Shown here in pieces: positions 58,238-64,000 of a DNA stretch of 64,000 nt. The notes beneath the pieces were generated by a model that saw nothing but the letters and a program-made list of their open reading frames with translations, searched no databases and was not told the origin of the DNA. Positions within the stretch are counted from its first letter, which is position 1, and the number at the start of each line of letters is the position of its first letter. A program made the translations under genes and the position numbers. This DNA comes from Streptomyces griseomycini (GTDB taxonomy: Bacteria; Actinomycetota; Actinomycetes; Streptomycetales; Streptomycetaceae): NCBI RefSeq assembly GCF_014203535.1, contig NZ_JACHJI010000009.1:62001-126000 (forward strand), given 5' to 3'.

Positions 58238-59181
58238 ACACCCCGGAACTGGGACTTCCGATGGCCGTGCCGGCCGAGGGCCTGCCCGCGCGCGTCCGCA
58301 TCCACGAGGTCGGCGCGCGCGACGGCCTGCAGAACGAGAAGGCGGTCGTCCCGGTCGAGGTCAAGGCGGAGTTCATCCGCCGCCTGGCCGGCACCGGCCT
58401 GACCACGATCGAGGCGACGAGCTTCGTCCATCCCAAGTGGGTGCCCCAGCTGGCGGACGCGGAGGACCTGTACCCGGCCGTCGCCGGCCTGCCGGTGTCG
58501 CTGCCGGTCCTGGTGCCGAACGAGCGCGGCCTGGACCGCGCGCTGGCGCTCGGCGCCCGGCGGGTGGCGGTCTTCGCCAGCGCGACGGAGTCCTTCGCCA
58601 AGGCCAACCTCAACCGCACGGTGGACGAGGCGCTGGCGATGTTCGAGCCGGTGGTGCGGCGGGCGAAGGCGGAGGACGTCCACGTCCGCGGCTACCTGTC
58701 GATGTGCTTCGGCGACCCCTGGGAGGGCGCGGTCCCGGTCCCCCGGGTGGTGAAGGTCTGCCGGGCCCTGCTGGACATGGGCTGCGACGAACTGAGCCTG
58801 GGCGACACCATCGGCGTGGCGACGCCGGGCCACGTGACCGCCCTGCTCACCGCCCTCACGGAGGCGGGCGTGCCCGTGTCCGCCCTGGCCGTGCACTTCC
58901 ACGACACCTACGGCCAGGCCCTGTCCAACACCCTGGCCGCGCTCCAGCGGGGCGTCGCCACGGTCGACGCCTCCGCCGGCGGACTGGGCGGCTGCCCGTA
59001 CGCGAAGTCCGCCACCGGCAACCTCGCCACCGAAGACCTCGTGTGGATGCTGCAGGGCCTCGGCATCGACACCGGAGTCGACCTCGGCCGTCTCGTCGCC
59101 ACGAGCGTCTGGATGGCCGCCCACCTGGGCCGACCCAGCCCGTCCCGCACCGTACGAGCCCTCTCCCACCAGGAGCAGTGA
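58234..59181 (+). CDS. hmgL: Hydroxymethylglutaryl-CoA lyase
   Basis: A 315-residue TIM-barrel lyase that splits HMG-CoA to acetoacetate and acetyl-CoA, the last step of leucine degradation. Motifs: VGARDGLQNE (metal and substrate), SFVHPKWVPQLADAE, SLGDTIGVATPGHV, HFHDTYGQALSNTLA (metal His pair) and GGLGGCPYAKSATGN with the active-site Cys loop. GTG 58234 lies in the stop of the carboxylase alpha gene (GTGA), so it is coupled. The downstream dehydrogenase follows after 5 bases. The family is clear and the fold complete. Confidence 0.94.
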   Translation: MNTPELGLPMAVPAEGLPARVRIHEVGARDGLQNEKAVVPVEVKAEFIRRLAGTGLTTIEATSFVHPKWVPQLADAEDLYPAVAGLPVSLPVLVPNERGLDRALALGARRVAVFASATESFAKANLNRTVDEALAMFEPVVRRAKAEDVHVRGYLSMCFGDPWEGAVPVPRVVKVCRALLDMGCDELSLGDTIGVATPGHVTALLTALTEAGVPVSALAVHFHDTYGQALSNTLAALQRGVATVDASAGGLGGCPYAKSATGNLATEDLVWMLQGLGIDTGVDLGRLVATSVWMAAHLGRPSPSRTVRALSHQEQ

Positions 59182-59186
59182 ACGCC

Positions 59187-60347
59187 ATGGACCACAAGCT
59201 CTCCCCCGAACTGGAAGAACTCCGCCGGACGGTCGAGGAGTTCGCACACGACGTCGTGGCGCCGAAGATCGGTGACTTCTACGAGCGGCACGAGTTCCCG
59301 TACGAGATCGTCCGGGAGATGGGCCGCATGGGCCTGTTCGGCCTGCCGTTCCCGGAGGAGTACGGCGGCATGGGCGGCGACTACTTCGCGCTGGGCGTGG
59401 CCCTGGAGGAGCTGGCCCGGGTCGACTCCTCGGTGGCCATCACCCTGGAGGCCGGCGTCTCCCTCGGCGCCATGCCCCTCCACCTCTTCGGCACGGAGGA
59501 GCAGAAGCGTGAGTGGCTGCCGCGCCTGTGCTCCGGCGAGGTCCTGGGCGCGTTCGGACTGACGGAGCCGGACGGCGGCAGCGACGCGGGCGCGACCCGC
59601 ACGACGGCCCGCCTGGACGAGTCGACCAACGAGTGGGTCGTCAACGGCACGAAGTGCTTCATCACCAACTCGGGCACGGACATCACGGGCCTGGTCACGG
59701 TCACGGCGGTGACCGGACGCAAGCCCGACGGCAGGCCGCTGATCTCGGCGATCATCGTCCCGTCGGGCACACCGGGCTTCACGGTGGCGGCCCCGTACTC
59801 GAAGGTCGGCTGGAACGCCTCGGACACGCGGGAGCTGTCGTTCCAGGACGTCCGCGTCCCGGCGGCCAACCTGCTGGGCGAGGAGGGCCGGGGCTACGCG
59901 CAGTTCCTGCGCATCCTGGACGAGGGCCGCATCGCCATCGCCGCGCTGGCGACGGGGCTGGCGCAGGGCTGCGTGGACGAGTCGGTGAAGTACGCGCGGG
60001 AACGTCACGCCTTCGGCCGGCCGATCGGCGCCAACCAGGCCATCCAGTTCAAGATCGCCGACATGGAGATGAAGGCCCACACGGCCCGCCTCGCCTGGCG
60101 CGACGCGGCCAGCCGCCTGGTGGCCGGCGAACCCTTCAAGAAGGAGGCGGCGCTGGCGAAGCTGTACTCCTCCACGGTCGCGGTGGACAACGCCCGCGAC
60201 GCCACGCAGATCCACGGCGGCTACGGCTTCATGAACGAGTACCCGGTGGCCCGCATGTGGCGCGACTCCAAGATCCTGGAGATCGGCGAGGGCACGAGCG
60301 AGGTCCAGCGGATGCTGATCGCCCGGGAGTTGGGCCTGGCCGGCTGA
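59187..60347 (+). CDS. acdH: Acyl-CoA dehydrogenase of the leucine operon (isovaleryl-CoA dehydrogenase-like)
   Basis: A 386-residue FAD enzyme. N-domain EELRRTVEEFAHDVVAPKIG, then GAFGLTEPDGGSDAGATRTT and WVVNGTKCFITNSGTDITG (FAD contacts). C-domain RERHAFGRPIGANQAIQFKI, IHGGYGFMNEYPVARMWRDS and ILEIGEGTSEVQRMLIARE. In the operon it would convert isovaleryl-CoA to methylcrotonyl-CoA, the substrate for the carboxylase; AcdH of S. coelicolor is the namesake and may also act on other branched acyl-CoAs. ATG 59187 has AGGAG 11 bases upstream; the in-frame GTG at 59178 is nearly on that site. A terminator follows at 60359. Confidence 0.92.
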   Translation: MDHKLSPELEELRRTVEEFAHDVVAPKIGDFYERHEFPYEIVREMGRMGLFGLPFPEEYGGMGGDYFALGVALEELARVDSSVAITLEAGVSLGAMPLHLFGTEEQKREWLPRLCSGEVLGAFGLTEPDGGSDAGATRTTARLDESTNEWVVNGTKCFITNSGTDITGLVTVTAVTGRKPDGRPLISAIIVPSGTPGFTVAAPYSKVGWNASDTRELSFQDVRVPAANLLGEEGRGYAQFLRILDEGRIAIAALATGLAQGCVDESVKYARERHAFGRPIGANQAIQFKIADMEMKAHTARLAWRDAASRLVAGEPFKKEAALAKLYSSTVAVDNARDATQIHGGYGFMNEYPVARMWRDSKILEIGEGTSEVQRMLIARELGLAG

Positions 60348-60358
60348 GCCGCCCGGGG

Positions 60359-60388
60359 CCGGTCCGCGTCCGCCCGGGCGCGGACCGG
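60359..60388 (+). terminator. Leucine operon terminator
   Basis: A perfect 10-bp stem, CCGGTCCGCG with its complement, 10-base loop, 11 bases after acdH, followed by TT. Confidence 0.7.
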
Positions 60389-60427
60389 TTCGCCGGGCGC
60401 GCGCCGGTCACCCCGCCGCGGGTCCCC

Positions 60428-60769
60428 TCAGCCGTCGACCAGGACGAACAGCGTCATCAGCACCGCCATCGGCGTCAGCACGAGCCCCGAGCCGACGGCC
60501 CAGTACCGGCGCGTCGACACGCCCGACTCCGGACGGGCCAGGGCGTTCACCGGGATCCACAGGGCCAGGAAGGCCGCCCACAGCGGGGCCAGGAGCATCG
60601 CCCAGGGCAGCATGCCGTCGTTGTCCGTGGGTTCACGGGAGGTGAGGCCCAGCTCCGCCAGCGGGTAGTTCGCCGCGAACATCATCGACAGCCACAGCGG
60701 CACGACGGCCACGACCCCGAGGACCAGGTTGACGGCCACGGACGGGCCCCAGCGCCGGACCGACTCCAC
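60428..60769 (-). CDS. Small integral membrane protein, unknown function
   Basis: A 113-residue protein with three hydrophobic segments: VAVNLVLGVVAVVPLWLSMM, LPWAMLLAPLWAAFLALWIP and YWAVGSGLVLTPMAVLMTLF. No catalytic motif. GTG 60769 is preceded by GGGGGG 6 bases away; an earlier start would add an Arg-rich tail. It faces the leucine operon and diverges from desE, whose iron box lies about 95 bases away. I do not recognise the family; an accessory role in transport is only a guess. Confidence 0.65.
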   Translation of the reverse strand: MESVRRWGPSVAVNLVLGVVAVVPLWLSMMFAANYPLAELGLTSREPTDNDGMLPWAMLLAPLWAAFLALWIPVNALARPESGVSTRRYWAVGSGLVLTPMAVLMTLFVLVDG

Positions 60770-60863
60770 GTCAACCCCCCTTGTGCGGCGGGGGCCACGG
60801 TACAGGGCACGCATGCCGGCGGTCCGTGAGGGGATGCACACCGTCCCCCCTCTGGACAGACCA

Positions 60864-60882
60864 TGAGGTTAGGCTAACCTAA
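60864..60882. promoter_or_regulatory. Iron box upstream of desE
   Basis: TGAGGTTAGGCTAACCTAA is the 19-base DmdR/IdeR-type dyad seen at Streptomyces iron-repressed genes, 70 bases before desE. DmdR1 bound to Fe2+ should repress. Confidence 0.92.
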
Positions 60883-60951
60883 GCCTGTTTCCAGCCAAGG
60901 GGCCGCGAGCGCGCACCCGCCGGCTCCGTACGCACGAAAGCAGACCCAGCC

Positions 60952-61995
60952 ATGTCGAACGCCAGAACCGCCCGCCTCTCCCGCCGCGGACTGCTCGCCG
61001 CCGGCGGCGCCCTCGGACTCGGCGCCGCGCTCGCCGCCTGCGGGGGCGACGACGCGAAGAGCGGCGGCTCGGAGTCGGCGAAGAAGGGCAAGTCCGGCCC
61101 CTGGTCCTTCAAGGACGACCGCGGCACCACGGTGAAGCTCGACGAGGTCCCCACCAGGATCGTCGCGTTCACCGGTGTCGCCGCCGCTCTTTACGACTAC
61201 GGCATCGAGGTCAAGGGCGTGTTCGGCCCGACCAAGACGCCGGACGGCAAGGCCGATGTCCAGGCCGGCGACATGGACGTCAGCAAGCTGACGATCTTCG
61301 GCAACAAGTTCGACAGCTTCAACGTCGAGCAGTACGCGGCCTTCCAGCCCGAGGTGCTCATCTCCACGACGTTCGACGACGCCGGCACCCTCTGGTACGT
61401 CCCCGAGGCCTCCAAGGACAAGATCGCCAAGCTCGCCCCGAGCGTGGCCGTCTCCGTCTACGACCGCCAGATGCCCGAGCCGCTGCAGCGCATGGCCGAG
61501 CTGGCCGAGTCGCTGGGCGCCGACATGAAGGCCGCGAAGGTCGTCGAGGCGAAGAAGAAGTTCGAGGCCGCCGCCGAGCGGCTGCGCAAGGCCGCCAAGG
61601 CCCGCCCGGAGATCAGGGTGCTGGCCGGCTCCGCCGCGCCGGACGTCTTCTACGTCTCCGGCTCGAACTACTCCATCGACCTGGAGTACTTCAAGGCCCT
61701 CGGCGTGAACATCGTGGAGCCCCCGGAGGAGGCCAAGAAGGCGACCGGCGGCTGGTTCGAGACCCTGAGCTGGGAGAACGTCGACAAGTACCCGGCCGAC
61801 GTCATCATCATGGACGACCGCGCCTCGACCATCCAGCCCGCCGACATCACCGAGGGCACCTGGAAGAAGCTCCCCGCGGTCAAGGCCGGCCAGGTCATCT
61901 CCCGCTCCCCCGAGCCGATCCTGTCCTACGACAAGTGCACCCCGCTGCTCGACAACCTCGCCGAGGCCATCGAGAAGGCCAAGAAGGTCGACTGA
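60952..61995 (+). CDS. desE: Ferrioxamine-type siderophore-binding lipoprotein
   Basis: A 347-residue lipoprotein. The signal RLSRRGLLAAGGALGLGAAL has twin arginines and ends in the lipobox LAAC (Cys about 30), so it is Tat-exported and lipid-anchored. The type-III periplasmic-binding fold shows TRIVAFTGVAAALYDYGIEV, NVEQYAAFQPEVLISTTFDD and a long backbone helix MKAAKVVEAKKKFEAAAERL. It captures ferric desferrioxamines and passes them to an ABC permease encoded elsewhere. ATG 60952 has no strong ribosome-binding site. An iron box lies upstream. Next gene: desF, 35 bases away. Confidence 0.93.
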   Translation: MSNARTARLSRRGLLAAGGALGLGAALAACGGDDAKSGGSESAKKGKSGPWSFKDDRGTTVKLDEVPTRIVAFTGVAAALYDYGIEVKGVFGPTKTPDGKADVQAGDMDVSKLTIFGNKFDSFNVEQYAAFQPEVLISTTFDDAGTLWYVPEASKDKIAKLAPSVAVSVYDRQMPEPLQRMAELAESLGADMKAAKVVEAKKKFEAAAERLRKAAKARPEIRVLAGSAAPDVFYVSGSNYSIDLEYFKALGVNIVEPPEEAKKATGGWFETLSWENVDKYPADVIIMDDRASTIQPADITEGTWKKLPAVKAGQVISRSPEPILSYDKCTPLLDNLAEAIEKAKKVD

Positions 61996-62030
61996 CCGTC
62001 CCCGTCGGAACCCTCCCCCCGGAGTCGCAG

Positions 62031-62900
62031 GTGACCACCGCCGTAGCCGCCCCGTTCCGTTTCTTCGCCCTCCGGGTCGTGACGACGAGGCGGCTCGGCC
62101 CGTCCCTCGTCCGGATCACCTTCGCGGGCCCCGAACTGCGGGACTTCCGTTCCGACGGACTCGACCAGTCCCTGTCGCTGTTCCTGCCGCACCCGGGCCA
62201 GAGCGAGCCGGTCGTGCCGCTCGAGCTGGGCGAGGACTGGTGGCGGGGCTGGCGCGAACTGCCGGACGACGTCCGGGCGGTGATGCGGTCGTACACGCTC
62301 CGGGAGTTGCGGACGGACTCCCGGGGGCGGACCACCGAGGTCGACATCGACTTCGTGCTGCACGGCATCGGACCGGACACCTCGCTCCGGGCCGGCCCCG
62401 CCTCCCGCTGGGCGGCGGGGGCGAGCGCCGGCGACCGGGTGCTGCTGCTCGGCCCGGCGGTCGCGGACAACCGGGCGATCCGCTTCCGGCCGCCCGAGGA
62501 CACCGACCTGGTCCTGATCTGGGCCGACGAGACCGCGCTACCCGCCACCGCCGCCGTCCTCGAGTCGCTGCCGGCCGGCACCCGCGCCCGGGTCTGGCTG
62601 GAGGTGCCGCACTCCGGGGACGTCCACGACCTGGCCACCGAGGCCGACGCCGAGGTCACCTGGTTCGTGCGGGAGGGAGCGGACGCCGCCCAGGACTCCC
62701 CCCTGGCCCTCGGCAGCCTCCGCGCCGACCGGCTCCCGCCCGCCGAGCGGCCGTACGTGTGGATCGCGGGCGAGTCCGGCTGCGTGAAGCGGCTGCGGCG
62801 CGTCTTCGTGGACGAGCACGGGATCGACCGCCGCCGCGTGACGTTCGTGGGCTACTGGCGCCGCGGGATGACCGAGGAGCAGCTGCGCGAAGAGGGCTGA
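62031..62900 (+). CDS. desF: Siderophore-interacting FAD ferric reductase
   Basis: A 289-residue SIP-family (ViuB-like) reductase. FAD domain: LGPSLVRITFAGPELRDFRS, RSYTLRELRTD (flavin ribityl contact), then DFVLHGIG and AGPASRWAAGASAGDRVLLL. NAD(P)H domain: LVLIWADETALPATAAVLES, YVWIAGESGCVKRLRRVFVD and final RRVTFVGYWRRGMTEEQLRE. It reduces Fe(III) in ferrioxamine to release Fe(II) in the cytoplasm. GTG 62031 has GGAG 6 bases upstream; the longer frame overlaps desE. Probably co-transcribed with desE from the iron-box promoter. Confidence 0.9.
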   Translation: MTTAVAAPFRFFALRVVTTRRLGPSLVRITFAGPELRDFRSDGLDQSLSLFLPHPGQSEPVVPLELGEDWWRGWRELPDDVRAVMRSYTLRELRTDSRGRTTEVDIDFVLHGIGPDTSLRAGPASRWAAGASAGDRVLLLGPAVADNRAIRFRPPEDTDLVLIWADETALPATAAVLESLPAGTRARVWLEVPHSGDVHDLATEADAEVTWFVREGADAAQDSPLALGSLRADRLPPAERPYVWIAGESGCVKRLRRVFVDEHGIDRRRVTFVGYWRRGMTEEQLREEG

Positions 62901-62980
62901 CCCCGCGGCGGGTCGGACCGCCGCACCCCTGGGGCCGGAGTGATCACGGTCACATCGGACCCGACCGGACCCCCCGTCAC

Positions 62981-62999
62981 TTAGGTTAGGCTAGCCTAA
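62981..62999. promoter_or_regulatory. Iron box upstream of desA
   Basis: TTAGGTTAGGCTAGCCTAA is a near-perfect 19-base iron box, 78 bases before desA. DmdR1-Fe2+ should repress siderophore synthesis here as at desE. Confidence 0.94.
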
Positions 63000-63077
63000 G
63001 TAGCGCGACAGGCCGCCCCGCGGCCCCGGCCCACTCCCCACCCCGCACCGGACCGTCCCCACCGGAGGACCCCCACC

Positions 63078-64000
63078 ATGCGCTCGCACCTGCTCAACGA
63101 CACCACCGCGGAGCATTACCGTCGCTCCGTGACCGAAGGAGTCGAGCGGGTGGCCGCCAAACTCGCCACCACCGACCGGCCGTTCACCGGCGTCACGGTC
63201 GACGCCCTCTCCCCCCGGATCGACGAGATCGACCTCGACCGGCCGCTGCACGACACCACCGCGGTGCTGGACGAACTGGAGGACGTCTACCTCCGGGACG
63301 CGGTCTACTTCCACCACCCCCGCTACCTCGCCCACCTGAACTGCCCGGTCGTCATACCGGCGTTGCTCGGCGAGGCCGTGCTCTCCGCCGTCAACTCCTC
63401 CCTGGACACCTGGGACCAGTCGGCCGGCGGCACCCTCATCGAGCGCAAGCTCGTCGACTGGACCGCGCGGCGCATCGGACTCGGCCCGGCCGCCGACGGC
63501 GTGTTCACCTCCGGCGGCACCCAGTCCAACCTCCAGGCGCTGCTGCTGGCACGCGAGGAGGCCAAGACCGAGTCGCTCGCGAAACTGCGCGTCTTCGCCT
63601 CCGAGGTCAGCCACTTCAGCGTGCAGAAGTCCGCGAAGCTGCTCGGTCTCGGGCCGGACGCCGTGGTGCCGATCCCCGTCGACCACGACAAGCGGCTCCG
63701 GACGGTCGCCCTCGCCCGTGAGCTGGAGCGCTGCACCGGGGCGGGCCTGGTCCCCATGGCGGTCGTCGCCACCGCCGGCACCACCGACTTCGGCTCCATC
63801 GACCCGCTGCCCGAGATCGCCGAGCTGTGCGAGCGGTACGGCACCTGGATGCACGTGGACGCCGCCTACGGCTGCGGTCTGCTCGCCTCGCTGAAGCACC
63901 GGAACCGCATCGACGGCATCGAGCGCGCCGACTCCGTCACCGTCGACTACCACAAGTCCTTCTTCCAGCCGGTCAGTTCGTCCGCCGTGCTGGTCCGCGA
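63078..64000 (+). CDS. desA: Lysine decarboxylase for desferrioxamine synthesis, 5' part
   Basis: The gene is cut by the right edge; about 307 residues are visible. It is a group II PLP decarboxylase: the N-terminus MRSHLLNDTTAEHYRRSVTE, FTSGGTQSNLQALLLAREEA, HVDAAYGCGLLA (the HVDAAYG PLP-Asp motif) and VDYHKSFFQPVSSSAVL, with Lys as the Schiff-base residue. It converts lysine to cadaverine, the first step of desferrioxamine biosynthesis. ATG 63078 has CGGAGGAC 7-14 bases upstream. The iron box at 62981 controls it. desBCD would be expected just outside the window. Confidence 0.94.
   Translation, partial: MRSHLLNDTTAEHYRRSVTEGVERVAAKLATTDRPFTGVTVDALSPRIDEIDLDRPLHDTTAVLDELEDVYLRDAVYFHHPRYLAHLNCPVVIPALLGEAVLSAVNSSLDTWDQSAGGTLIERKLVDWTARRIGLGPAADGVFTSGGTQSNLQALLLAREEAKTESLAKLRVFASEVSHFSVQKSAKLLGLGPDAVVPIPVDHDKRLRTVALARELERCTGAGLVPMAVVATAGTTDFGSIDPLPEIAELCERYGTWMHVDAAYGCGLLASLKHRNRIDGIERADSVTVDYHKSFFQPVSSSAVLVR

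Overview
The window reads as chromosomal core DNA of a Streptomyces. G+C is very high, with codon third positions almost all G or C. GTG starts and 4-base GTGA stop/start overlaps are common, and several genes look leaderless. It carries Streptomyces hallmarks: a WhiJ-like XRE/DUF397/ATPase trio, Tat-exported enzymes, and a desferrioxamine (des) locus with DmdR-type iron boxes. From memory, the order citA, RecD-like helicase, rbs operon, GH3 enzyme, agmatinase, leucine-degradation operon, desEF, desA follows the Streptomyces coelicolor chromosome closely. I saw no tRNA, rRNA, insertion sequence, prophage or CRISPR array.

Layout. 1-1.8 kb: 5' end of a methylmalonate-semialdehyde dehydrogenase gene (leftward), a small HTH protein and a GNAT. 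1.8-6 kb: zinc alcohol dehydrogenase, an MMPL exporter and its divergent TetR regulator. 6-8.7 kb: copper efflux operon copZ-copA behind a CsoR-type operator. 8.7-9.3 kb: gene-less, unusually A+T-rich stretch with palindromes. 9.3-13.1 kb: citrate synthase and a RecD2-like helicase. 13.2-15 kb: WhiJ-like regulatory trio. 15-20.9 kb: ribose-type operon lacI-rbsA-rbsCB-rbsK-rbsD, in which permease and binding protein are one polypeptide. 21.1-22.1 kb: AraC regulator. 22.3-26.9 kb: three-gene catabolic operon (Gfo/Idh/MocA dehydrogenase, DUF993 protein, TIM-barrel isomerase) divergent from a LacI regulator. 27.3-32.5 kb: second TIM-barrel isomerase, MFS exporter, tandem repeats, GNAT, EamA transporter and LysR regulator. 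32.8-44.2 kb: mainly exported enzymes (GH3 hexosaminidase, lipoprotein, S37 peptidase, small secreted protein, phytase-like protein, nuclease, I36-like inhibitor) and a full-length ABC exporter. 44.2-50.1 kb: Na+/solute symporter, ureohydrolase and ThDP enzyme, divergent from a PucR regulator. 50.2-53.9 kb: putative phosphatase, Asp/His-rich secreted protein, TesB thioesterase and an acyl-CoA dehydrogenase. 54-60.3 kb: TetR and the leucine/isovalerate operon (methylcrotonyl-CoA carboxylase beta and alpha, HMG-CoA lyase, acyl-CoA dehydrogenase). 60.4-64 kb: small membrane protein, desE, desF and the start of desA.

How the parts work together. Each catabolic or efflux unit sits beside a one-component regulator, with visible dyads between them (TetR/MMPL, LacI/rbs, LacI/DUF993, LysR/EamA, PucR/symporter, TetR/leucine operon). 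Iron-box repressors would control siderophore synthesis (desA) and uptake/reduction (desE, desF). The TetR at 54 kb has dyads on both sides, so it may co-regulate its divergent carboxylase operon and the adjacent acyl-CoA dehydrogenase. The least understood units are the DUF993 operon, the WhiJ-like trio, the ThDP/ureohydrolase/symporter unit and a possible leaderless leader peptide ahead of the MFS gene.
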